DNA of 64,000 nt from Torreya grandis (taxonomy: Eukaryota > Streptophyta > Pinopsida > Cupressales > Taxaceae). Below the pieces are notes generated by a model, which worked only from the letters and a program-made list of their open reading frames with translations, ran no database searches and was not told the DNA's origin. Within the stretch, counting starts at the first letter, position 1. Every line of letters begins with the position of its first letter. Below are positions 35,516 to 45,764 of the stretch, in pieces. Location: positions 46,001 through 110,000 of the forward strand of contig JARHVA010008357.1 of the NCBI GenBank assembly GCA_037957365.1, written 5' to 3'. A program made the position numbers and the translations under genes.

Positions 35516-36707
35516 TGATGTAGTCATAAATAGGGGTCTCAATGAAGACATTTATTACAACACATAACCAATATAAGACACAACAAAACATGAATTTTTT
35601 TTTATAAATCATCAAATATTTATTTGATATCAATAACAATAAATTAAATTTTGTATATAATAATTATAGCATAATAATTGTGAATGAGATGCATTGCAAT
35701 ATCAAATCCTAAGATCTTTACTATGATCTACATCTTTAAGTGTTTTGACTTGTTGGCTCAATTATTGGGACATATTCATATATGCACAAGACCCAACTCT
35801 TTACAATAATGATCAACAACCCATTACCATCATTAAATATTGGCAACAAATCACTATGTTCCAAAAAAAAATGTTCATTATAATTCCAATGCACCTTAAC
35901 ACATCATAGCATAAGGCATCATAGTGTGTCATATCATAAAATGAGTGAGTAATAACAATGGAATGCATCACTATATAGAAATGGATAAGTATTATGTATA
36001 TATATTGGTCCCTATATTAAAATTAAAATTTCTAGACAACCCTTCTATCTAACAATAGACCCTATATAGAAAGGCACATTGGCAAGAGGTTATTTACTAT
36101 AATGGATTCAACTAGGCTCTTTACCATATGATAAAATGAATCTATAATGACCTTATAAAATCTAATAAATTAATTGAAAATGATTAGGCAACACACTTGC
36201 TCTTTGTTCATTATACATTTCAAGAACATATGCACCCAAACCAAGTTTTGCCCAAGAAAAGTCATGTGCATGTTGCAACCTTGCAAAGCTTAGTCACAAC
36301 AATTCACAGCTAAAGGTTTCATGGAAGACTCATTATGCAATGACCCTCATATTTGAACCATTACAAACTAACATATTGAATAAGACATCACAATAGTGTG
36401 CAATATAACTTACAAGACTTCAATTTGAAACTATTGTTGAGTTGAACAAAGACATGAAAAACATACTTTGTGTAAAGCTTTTAAAGAAACTACAAAATGA
36501 CCAAACTATGTGCACCATCAAACACTAGAAAAAACATTAGAACGTATTGCCATGCATGCAAAGGAAGAGAAAAAACATAAAGAAACATGCACACAATTTA
36601 GGGCTTGCACACATTATTAAAAAAATGCTTATTTTAAAGTAAATGTTAAACTATGTGTTGTATTGGCTGATGTAAGATTACAAGTGAACTTGATTACTCC
36701 TGCATCA
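35516..36707 (-). repeat. 5' LTR of minus-strand gypsy element (copy 2)
   Basis: 1,192 bp, starting TGATGCAGGAG at 36,707 and ending ACTACATCA at 35,516 on the minus strand. It aligns with 9,175-10,667 and with 42,442-43,660. It lies only about 130 bp from the start of the GDSL 5' duplicated region, so this element sits head to head with the gene. Confidence 0.7.
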
Positions 36708-37851
36708 TATAGGAATGCTATCAATAAATTTTTATCAATGGTAGGAAGTTTTTCGCTCCCAACTATCACATAATCATCATCATCACGTGACACTTTAACT
36801 TATAGAACTACATATTGTCAAGGTCATTTTTATTCATCATGTGACATTTGGCATTGAAATGGAACACAAATGTGAAAGAAGGGTATCATGTCAAACTGCA
36901 ATTGCTTATTAGACTAACTCCTCAATTCATTAGATACTCAATGTCCTTGTAATAGCACATGGCATTCACAATGACTCCCAAGAACATTGTGCATGAAAGA
37001 CAATTTGTAGAGATTGCAAGCAAGCTCAAGTCGCAACAATCACATGTGAATTTTATGCATAGAAGGTAATGTGCAGGTCATTTCCAACTTCAAGTTGAGC
37101 ATGAGTACTCCTCTTTGTAAGATATCACAAGTTTTGAATATCAAGATTGTGCATAACTCACCCAACATCATAAGATTTCAACTCTATTTCTCTGCATAAA
37201 ATTCGTAAAGGCTTCAAATCCACTTTGCACAAGACTTCGTAAGTGGCACAAAACATAAGCCTTTCTCTTCTCTAATATTCTAAGTTGCTCGGACCAAAAT
37301 ATATATATGGAAGTATCCTTACATGTACACAAGAGTTGCATAAAACTTCAAGAAACTTGTGCACAAACAGAAAATTATGCACAATGGTTAAAACTTTTTT
37401 TTTACTCTTTAATTTTTTTTTTTTGAGTAATACAAGATTGTTTGTGACCCTAAATAATTCTACATTAAAAAAACAATTAAAAAAAATTATATGATACAAA
37501 AGTATTTAAACATTTTCATATTTTAATTGACAATTATGATTGTTTAAAGTGAATATTTCCAAATCTAAATTCTTATAACAAAATTAACTAATATCACGTA
37601 AACAATATAAAGACCTTAAATTTTCCCTAACATTATTGCTAAGTTAATACAACATATGCGATGTTTGAAATTTACCAAGTGTTTTACCCCTCGGAGACAT
37701 TTATGTGACCTCTTAAATCACATTCATCAATTTATGTCGTGCAAAATAAAACTCCCCCTACTCTGACTTGGTGTGTTGTCCGTTCCAGTTTGCTGCACGG
37801 TTTGTTACCGAATATTCTCGTTATATGGGCCCACCAAATTTGGATTATGTT

Positions 37852-37857
37852 ACGTGG
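37852..37857 (+). promoter_or_regulatory. ACGTGG element (ABRE-like core), copy 2
   Basis: TTACGTGGAGTATC is conserved with 17,570-17,575 in the other promoter copy. A GGGCCCACC (site II-like TGGGCC/GGCCCA) lies 25 bp upstream and is present here only; the other copy has GGACCCACC. Confidence 0.35.
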
Positions 37858-37948
37858 AGTATCTATGTCCACATCCTCCTCCGTCGCTTAACAGACACCT
37901 GTCACCCGCCCCACAATGATTCTGCCTCAGTCAGTTAAAATGACAGCC

Positions 37949-37957
37949 CATAAAAAG
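37949..37957 (+). promoter_or_regulatory. Probable TATA box of GDSL gene
   Basis: CATAAAAAG aligns with the TATATAAAG of the severed copy. It lies 168 bp upstream of the ATG at 38,117, leaving room for a 5'UTR of roughly 140 bp. It is a weaker match to consensus than the severed copy. Confidence 0.5.
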
Positions 37958-38116
37958 AGGAAACCTAGTGGAATCAATTTACACTCCAGAAGTTTGAGAG
38001 TTTGCCTTGTTTAAGTAGTCTAAAAGTTTGAGTCTGTTTTCTACTGCAACTTAAGGCATTAGGAAACATTGTACTGTCGAGTAATGCAGCGGATCGTGGG
38101 AGCACTGAAAGAAATA

Positions 38117-38212
38117 ATGAAATTAAGGCCTGAATCTCTATTTCGGTCCTCTGCATTCTTTAGTGTGATTATCATAATAGTTCATACATATGGAAAGTTT
38201 TTGTTCAATTGA
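38117..38212 (+). CDS. Signal-peptide frame of GDSL (out of frame with enzyme)
   Basis: ATG at 38,117 opens a 31-codon frame with the makeup of a secretory signal: a basic start (MKLRPESLFR), then a hydrophobic core AFFSVIIIIV, then VHTYGK, ending at TGA (38,210-38,212). Plant GDSL enzymes nearly always start this way. The catalytic body begins one frame away (ATG 38,190 frame), and the two frames overlap. A one-base difference somewhere between about 38,185 and 38,205, next to the GTTTTTG run, would account for it. The ATG and first codons are conserved in the severed duplicate at 17,790, so this is the likely ancestral start. A sequencing error, a real null allele, or use of the internal ATG are all possible. 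Confidence 0.7.
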   Translation: MKLRPESLFRSSAFFSVIIIIVHTYGKFLFN

Positions 38213-40234
38213 GGCCCAAAAAGTGCCTGCTGTTTTTGTGTTTGGGGATTCCTATGGAGATACAGGAAACAATGATTTTATCAACACAGTGAGCACTGGC
38301 AATTTTTCTCCCTACGGCAGAGATTTCAAAGACCAAATACCCACAGGAAGGATTTCCAATGGAAAGCTAATGTCTGACTTCTTTGGTAACATACTTATTC
38401 CATCGCCACTTATAAGAAGGATATCAATATAACTTCATATATCTGGCTATATTTATGTTTGCTGCACTTCAGAATTTGTGACCTTACTTATAATGTAGTG
38501 GTTTAGAGGCATTGCCTATCTGATGATGATAGATTTTTGTTATCTACGTTGAAAATAATAATTGTCGGTTTTGTTAGGACTTTGATTGTTTTTAGGTTGG
38601 TGAAGAAATCAGTTGATGCTTTCTCTTTTAGTTCAGTACCTTAAGGTACCAAGGGGCATCCATTCTATCAGATTCATGTTTGATAATGATTCAACCCCAC
38701 TTTTTATATTGGACATTTTCGAATATTTGTGTTTCACTAGATGACGCAACATTTGACACACCATCATTTAATTGTACTACTACTTCAGTTACAAGCCCTA
38801 TGGGTTTCTCAATTTATTCTCTCAGTATTTTTAGTGTTTGTGAAGTAAAACGGGTAATTTCAGTTGGAAAATTGATTTCATCATTTTAAATATCACCTAC
38901 ATTTTATTTTTCTTCAAATTTGATTATATTTATATACTTGGAAGCTGGTATGATTTCATTGCAGCTGAAGGACTTGGAATCAAGGAATTGCTGCCCCCAT
39001 ATCTGGACCCTAAGCTCCAACCCCAAGACTTGCTGACTGGTGTCAGCTTTGCATCATCTGGTTCCGGCTTAGACAATCTCACTGCCCATATATTGGTAAG
39101 CTGTCATAATATGTGTATTACTTTGTTTCATGGGACCTCACTACATTTGTAGGGCAATTGGGTCTTCAGTAAATATATGTATAATCTTTCTTTTTTATAT
39201 AATGTTTAAGTCTTGATGGACCATTTAGGTTACAATTGATGGATTTGTACACGTATGTATGTATGCAGGATGTGATACCATTTTGGAAACAAATAGATTA
39301 TTTTAGAGAGTATAGCAGGAGATTACTAGGACTGGTGGGAGAGGAACATGCCACCACCATTCTGAAGGAGGCAATGTTTTTCATTGTCATAGGCACCAAT
39401 GACTTCATTGCCAACTACTTCTTTCTCCCAACTCGTCGTCTTCAATTCAACGTTCAACAGTATACAAATTTCCTATTGGATACATACACAGCATACATCA
39501 AGGTTGGTTTATAGTTAGCCTCTACCCTTTTTTCTTTTTCTTTTTCTTTTTGGTTGGTAGTTTTTAAGCTTAATTGCAATGAAATATGACTGCTTTTTTT
39601 CAGGAATTATACAATTTGGGTGCAAGCAGGATTGGTGTGATTAACGTTCCACCATTGGGATGTCTGCCAATAGAGAGAACACTTAAAAGATTAGCGAGTA
39701 AAGGAGCATGTGTGCAAGAGATAAACCAGGCTGCATCTGGATTCAATGCAGGATTAATTTCTATGATTGATGACCTCAAATTTGCTTTTCCTGGGCTTCA
39801 AATTGCCTCTCTTGATTATAACAGTCTCATTGCCCAGTTCATTGCAAATCCTAGCAGATATGGTATTACATTGTTAGCATCATTGACAGCACAAATTATT
39901 TTATGAGTTTAGATGTCTAAGTATTTTAATATAGTTAAATATAAATTTATTATAATAAAGGAGACAAATTATTAATGCACATGATACTTGGTTTGATCAT
40001 AAAGACAAATCTAACATTACATTAACGTATTACGTTGTAGGTTTTGAAGTGGTTGCAAGTGGTTGTTGTGGGATGGGCACCATTGAGGTTGGATTCTTGT
40101 GCAACAAATTTAGTCCTTTGACATGTCCTGATTCTTCAAAATATCTCTTCTTTGATTCCGTCCACCTTACGCAGAAAGCATATAAAATCATTTCTAATCT
40201 ATTTCTAACCAGGGAGATTCCTCAACTTCTCTAG
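38190..40234 (+). CDS. GDSL esterase/lipase, five exons
   Basis: SGNH-family hydrolase that cleaves ester bonds of lipids or cutin-like polymers, normally a secreted enzyme. Exons: 38,190-38,385, 38,965-39,095, 39,269-39,502, 39,604-39,862, 40,041-40,234. All introns are GT-AG. The conceptual protein is 337 residues; the family usually has 350-370 including a signal peptide. Catalytic blocks are complete: FGDSYGDTGNN with nucleophile Ser21; GVSFASSGSG with oxyanion Gly98; VIGTNDF with Asn153; and FFDSVHLTQKAY with Asp312 and His315. The four-intron layout is the usual plant pattern. Starting at 38,190 the protein lacks a signal peptide, because a TAG lies just upstream in this frame (38,178-38,180) and the real signal is one base out of frame. 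Product identity is secure; the exact substrate cannot be told. Confidence 0.92.
38386..38964 (+). other. GDSL intron 1 (579 bp)
   Basis: Donor GTAACA after phase-1 Gly/Ala codon base, acceptor TTGCAG before CTGAAGG. The first 190 bp are conserved with the pseudogene at 25,703-25,885. The other introns are 39,096-39,268, 39,503-39,603 and 39,863-40,040. Confidence 0.88.
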
Positions 40235-40567
40235 GCTCGGTTATGGTTTTGGATGTATTTACATAAATATCTTACACATGGTCTAGCTATGAATGCTAGA
40301 ATCCTGGGTCCATCTATCTCTATCGGGGTAACTATTCATGGAAATTATATTTATTTATGGTTATAAGGATGGACATTATATGTAATAAAGGTATAAGGAG
40401 AACAATGGCATTTCCATGTTGCTCCCCAGGCCAGACAATGATCTATTGGAAATGCTTTGTTCAAGCATTTTTGTATAAATTGGTTATATTTTAAAATTAA
40501 AATTAAAATCGAAAATGTTGAATGTCTTTCTCAAGTGCTTTGAGAAGAGTATAAATTCCTTGTTTCT
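40235..40567 (+). other. GDSL 3'UTR and downstream DNA
   Basis: Non-coding sequence after the TAG. AATAAAG at 40,384-40,390 is a possible polyadenylation signal 150 bp past the stop. No further exon. Confidence 0.5.
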
Positions 40568-40787
40568 TATGTTTCCAAAATGGGGTATAAAATGTGGTTA
40601 AATTTTGTGGTTGGATGATTTTATAGTGGTATTTTAATGGTGAAATATAATTGAAAGCCTTTTTTTTTTTTTTCAAAAGATGGTATTTGATGGAGAAACT
40701 ATCAGAGATTGTTATGTCTTCAAAATGGGGCACAAAGTGTGACTAAATTTTGTTGGTGGATGACTTTATAATTATATTAAATGATAA
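40568..40787. repeat. Diverged 75-bp direct repeat, two copies
   Basis: 40,568-40,642 and 40,713-40,787 share TATGTYTYCAAAATGGGG, then ACTAAATTTTGT-like and GGATGAYTTTATA in the same order, about 145 bp apart. A poly-T run separates them. Presumably an old local duplication. Confidence 0.65.
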
Positions 40788-41528
40788 ATAATAATATATA
40801 TATTTTTTTAATAATATTTATAAAAAAATAAACTATCAAAAATTTATAAATATATAATTAATTTTGAGTTGTGTAGATATATACAAAAATTATATGATAA
40901 TATAATTATTTTTGTTATATCTTTTCCACTTTTAGACTCAGATGGAAATGACCATCATCTTTGAGGATGTATACAAGATCAAGTACGATTGTTTATATAA
41001 CGTCATACCCTCAACCATGTCTTATATATGACATCATAGAGTAGTATAGACCTACTGTAAGATAGATAACAACAACCATAGATATGGTGGCTACGTGAAT
41101 TTTTCATCTTACAATGGAGGATCTCGTATCCTAATTGCGTGGATTATGGTATAGAAGAATGGTCCTTCCGAGTGAACCTAATGGATAACATCTTGTAGAT
41201 AACTAATGATGGATTCCATCATAATTCAAATGGAGATATATTGGTCCGGTTATATTTTGATTTATATAGTTTCACGTAAAGGGTATAAAATGTAGAGATA
41301 TCCTACATAGCATTAAGGACATATCAGAGCTCTTTCGATTGATTTGACATGATAAGGAAAGTCGAGATTTGTAATTACCCTTATGGAAACTAGCACGCTC
41401 AATGCAACACTAATCAAAATAGAGACAAGTATGGTGATTTATTCTAGAAATGAGGCAGAGGAGACACTAAGTGAAAATACATGACATTAATAGTCATAAT
41501 TGTAGTAATAATTAAAAATCACAATTAT
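40788..41528. other. Intergenic, unassigned, moderately higher GC
   Basis: AT-rich to 40,920. The stretch 40,920-41,470 then has visibly more GC and few simple repeats, but no frame with recognisable homology. It could be a retroelement LTR or leader. Confidence 0.4.
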
Positions 41529-41724
<196 letters not shown>

Positions 41725-41729
41725 TTTTG

Positions 41730-42441
41730 TACATGTTGTTCAAAATTTGGATGGAGAAAAAAATTCATAAGTGGAGCCTTGTACATAATAAATGTAATAC
41801 ATCCTAAGAATCTACGACCAAAAATCACATTAAAATGTATGATATTTATACTAGAATAACTCATTGAGGTTATAAATATATTGAAAAATGAGTTGTGTTT
41901 ATCTACATAATATAATTTACCACTTCTAGAATACCTTTGAGAAATTGGAATCTCTCCATGCATCTTCTATTTTTACTTTTATTTTTATTTTAAACTTGAT
42001 CATATGTGTTTATCTAATTAACAATTCACAAAAAAATATCTTAAAGTTTATTAACCTCTTCTACATCTTGATTTTTAGGAGTTTTATCATCAGTTTGGTC
42101 TTAGTATTATTATTTAAAATCATAAGACTTTGATATTTCATTATCTCCATAACTTCTATTCATTCTCATATATTTCTCACAAGTCTAACTAGATATACAT
42201 GTTTTGGATTTTCAACTACTATTGCCCTTCTACCACCTAAGCTTCCTATGTGTGACATTTTTCTTAGAAATCTAGATCTAGATAGAAAATGACGATCTTA
42301 AATATTTAAATCAGCAACTTCATCACACCTTAACCATAATGATCTCATTGGAGGATGTTTACAATTAAATTTTGCCCAAACTCAAAAAATTAAAAATAAA
42401 GAATAACCAAGAAGGACTGAAAACCTTGCACTAGTATGAAA
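41730..42441 (-). pseudogene. Gypsy gag 5' fragment (copy 3)
   Basis: Weakly homologous to the gag start region of copy 2 (about 35,200-35,500); for example the CACAAGTCTAACTAGATATACATG phrase near 42,178 matches a CTTGTCAATCCCACTAGATCTATAAG-type phrase at 35,297. Minus strand, no open frame. The low-coordinate end is near the trinucleotide array. Confidence 0.45.
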
Positions 42442-43660
42442 TGATGTAACCATGATTAGATATCTCAACTAAGATAAGTCTTAGATAACACATCATCCCT
42501 AATAATAGGCAATAAAATATGCATGAAACACGTTGATACATTTTTTTTAGATTTCATCATCAAGGAAATACAATAAGAAAAATGAATGACACGCTATCTC
42601 AAAATGAAATGTGTTACAACATTAGATCTAAAAATATCTACTTTGTAACTCATAGTATTTATAATTTATAATCGTATCTAAACTTTGAGAAAAATCACTC
42701 AGAATTATTCATCAAAATCTAAAATTTTAGCTAACCTCAATCATTCCAAACTTTAAAACAAATGTAGGGGCATGCTTATATAGATGTAAGACCCACTTAC
42801 TAACTTAAAGTGATTTACACCCATGAAAATTTTTAACACACCTTAGTGCACCACAAATTTTAAATATCTCTAAAAAAATCCAATACACAAACATATTACA
42901 ACTTAATCCATCACATCATACTATATCATAGTTTTTATCAAATAGATCCTTATCATCTTCCCGGGCCCTATATAGTATAAATGTCATATAATCAATAATG
43001 TCTTATTTCATAGCATAATATAAGAATATCCACCTAAAACAAATGTGTAGCAATAATGGCTCACAAAGTCACAAGACCCTCAACCAATAATTGTACTGAA
43101 ACCCTTTTCATTGTTATCCTCATTTTCACTCAAGAACGTTATAGCATGTTATTGTACATGCCCTAAATGACCTTAAAATTAGTGCACAACTTGCACGATG
43201 AAGAAAAAACTACTCCAAAGAATCTCATCAACTACACTGCCCTTGTAAAAAAGAATCAAACTCTTATGGGAAAAAAATGGAGACAAACTTACAAAATTAA
43301 CCTTAAAATCACCGCAAGACTATGTTTATGCAAAATATTAACACTACTTCTTACACAAATATTTTCAAAATTATTTTAAAAAAATCTAGGCACAATTACA
43401 CATCAGAACAAATGCATAGAATATTACAAACATATGCATGCATTCAGGATGCATAAAACTATGTAAGAAGCATGTCCACACAATCGCGGAGAAAATAAAA
43501 TTAAACAAGTTTTGAGAAAAAAACATGACTTGCATAGAATTACAACAAATACATCTATGTAATAAGAGACTTGTGAAAAATAGCACTTAAACAATTTTAT
43601 TAAACTATAATATTATTGGTTGATATAAAATTATACGTGAATCTAGATGTTCATGTATTA
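42442..43660 (-). repeat. LTR of minus-strand gypsy element (copy 3)
   Basis: Aligns with 35,516-36,707. The proximal end around 42,420-42,450 (ATGATGTAACCATGATTAG) matches ATGATGTAGTCATAAATAG at 35,515. The distal end near 43,600-43,660 matches 36,641-36,707. The distal edge is followed at once by the SINE and its target-site duplication. It is the third copy of the family here, all in the same orientation. Confidence 0.6.
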
Positions 43661-43678
43661 TTTATAAATACATGTATT
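43659..43678. repeat. SINE target-site duplication, left copy
   Basis: TATTTATAAATACATGTATT, identical over 20 bp to 43,836-43,855. Confidence 0.92.
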
Positions 43679-43835
43679 TTTCACTTTATTGAAAGCCAGG
43701 TAAACTTTTTAACGTGACCGGCACCGCTGGCTAGACATGACTAATACCAGTACCACGGGGCCGATGAGGGACTTGAACACTAATAGGCAGAGCCGCAACG
43801 AAAGTACCCGATCAACTGACTACACCCCTCGACCC
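43679..43835 (-). mobile_element. tRNA-derived SINE (157 bp)
   Basis: A GC-rich 157-bp unit on the minus strand, bounded by perfect 20-bp target-site duplications. Read 5' to 3' on the minus strand it has a box A-like TAGTCAGTTGAT at 43,811-43,822 and a box B GTTCAAGTCCC at 43,768-43,778. These are the internal pol III promoter parts inherited from a tRNA, about 33 bp apart. A tRNA-unrelated body follows and the unit ends with an A-rich CAATAAAGTGAAA. Such elements have no coding capacity and move with LINE machinery by priming on their tail. It is neither a functional tRNA nor a recognised family to me. Confidence 0.88.
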
Positions 43836-43855
43836 TATTTATAAATACATGTATT
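43836..43855. repeat. SINE target-site duplication, right copy
   Basis: Second copy of TATTTATAAATACATGTATT. Confidence 0.92.
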
Positions 43856-45764
43856 AAATAAATAATATTTATCTATATTTTTTTAGTTGTTGTATCAATT
43901 ATATATAATAAATTTGAATCTCAAAATATAATCATAAATATACTTAAATTTATTTTGTCAAAAAGAGATGAAATATGCTCAAATCTAATAAGTATTCCCA
44001 CATTAGTGCTAAATCTTGATAATAAAACCTCTTCTAACTTAATAAAGGTGTTCAAGTAGCCACAACATAATGTAAAACCAGTCTAAAGCATGATCTATTA
44101 AGATTTTAGGAAATATTTTATGTAAGATTATACCATTAGTTACATATTTACATAGAGAAGCACAAATTTACTAAAGGTCTAAGTGAGAATCTCCATATTC
44201 ATTAAACAAAGAAAATTTAGGCATTTTAAAATATAATGGGAAAGGGGAATAATAAATATTATGTGTTATAGGTTAGTCATATTTAGAACTATAGTTAGCC
44301 TAGGAATTGGATGCAAAAGAATTTATAAATATATGTTATACTTGTCTCTAAATTATTTTATTGAATGTGTCATAATCATAATAACAATATCATGTGTTGG
44401 AAAAACTATAATAATAGTAGGTTTATTCAATGGTTTCATTTGATTACTGATTTCAAACATGGGAGTGTAATTTATCATGCACAAGAATTCATACTAGTTA
44501 TATTTTGTACAATCTCATCAATGAAAGAAGGATTTTGTAAAATATGTTTGGGATTTTTCATATTACATGAGCATCCAAATAATGAGTTTAAATACAATAC
44601 TTTTCATTTAAGAAAATATTATAAAGGTAAGTATTTTCATCATTTGTGTTTGCTTCAATGTGCTTGCATAAAATTTAACATTCTAAACTCATGAGAGTTT
44701 TATGAGAGAAAATCAACATTCAATAAAATCATAATATTTTCACTTTCACATGGTCTAATATAGTTGAAATTAAGTTACGTTAAAACCTTTCATCCTCATT
44801 ATCATAATAATAAGAATTTTCATAATTTGAATTAAAAATATAATGAAGAACCAAATATATTTTATCAATAATAGATGAAACCTTTGCATTAACATTAACC
44901 ATAGAAAAATGGATACCACTATAATCAATCAAGGTTATTTAAGAGATATACTAAACTCAAAAAAGATTCCAATATGAAAAAATAAATATGGTGTAGGATA
45001 AAACCTTAAAATATGTATGCATTCAAGGAATGAAGGTGTAGGTATAAATTTATGGATGTGGATTAATTTTAAAGGAGAAATAGGGGAGTATATTCTAGGA
45101 TTTGATGAAAACATGTAAAATAAAATGTAGATATGAAAGTATATTTAAAACATAGAAAATCAATCATGAAACTAGAAGAGAAATCTTTAAAGAATATTGG
45201 CATTCGAAAGAGGTGTTGTTTACCAATTATGTTTTACTAAATAGTGATAATAAATTTTAATGATATTAAGTAAAACAAACGATCAAAAAAAATAGTAAAT
45301 CAAAATTTAGTGGCTGAAAAGAGTAATTAAGAATGAAAGAATAAATTTGTCAAGAAATGAACAAAGATAAATAGTTAAAGTGATGAAACAACCACACCTA
45401 GATAGAAGCTTGGGATTTTGAATGCGCATAAGTTATCTATAATTGATTTATCATCTTTGTGTAAAATCCAAGTTTTTAATGAAAGGATTCCATGTGTGAG
45501 AACTAAAACTCAGGTAATATGCATAGAGTAGATTTGATCTCAAAATATGACCTTGTATTATCATTGCTAAATATATCTGGTTATTTTGAATTTAAGTAGA
45601 CCACTTTATTATAGAATTTAAATCATCTTAATTAGATTCTTTTTTGATGCCATACAATCTTGTGTCTTCTCTTTTCAAAATCTGTAGACAAACTATTTAA
45701 TTTGTTGTCTTTTTCTTATTGAACTAAATCACCTCAAATGCAAAATAAGGAACAAAAAACTAGG
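43856..45764. other. AT-rich intergenic DNA, no gene recognised
   Basis: Frames at 44,261-44,443 and 44,365-44,694 (+) are open but have no domain or splice context, and Asn/His/Phe-rich composition reflecting AT bias. Nothing else identified. Confidence 0.45.

Larger units (their letters stand above)
36838..38148 (+). repeat. GDSL 5' region, copy 2 (intact, with gene)
   Basis: Homologous throughout to 16,595-17,821. The distal part (36,838-37,300) carries a phrase which on the minus strand reads FHFNAKC, also seen next to the protease at 16,595. The distal part may therefore itself be ancient retroelement sequence, with the GDSL promoter proper beginning around 37,670. Indels separate the two copies, for example an additional CATCCTCCTC near 37,875. 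Confidence 0.88.

Noticed and set aside
37974..38156. Minus-strand 60-codon frame, with a homologue at 17,644-17,832
   Set aside because: It is antisense to the GDSL 5'UTR and signal codons and is conserved only because of the promoter duplication.
38680..38889. A 69-codon frame after GDSL exon 1
   Set aside because: It lies inside intron 1. The exon 1 to exon 2 splice preserves the GDSL frame and family sequence without it.
43738..43835. A tRNA gene
   Set aside because: Box A and B motifs are present, but no acceptor stem or complete cloverleaf can be formed and the unit has target-site duplications. It is a SINE.
44261..44694. Overlapping 60- and 109-codon plus-strand frames
   Set aside because: No domain, no splice context and AT-driven composition. 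Not supportable as a gene.
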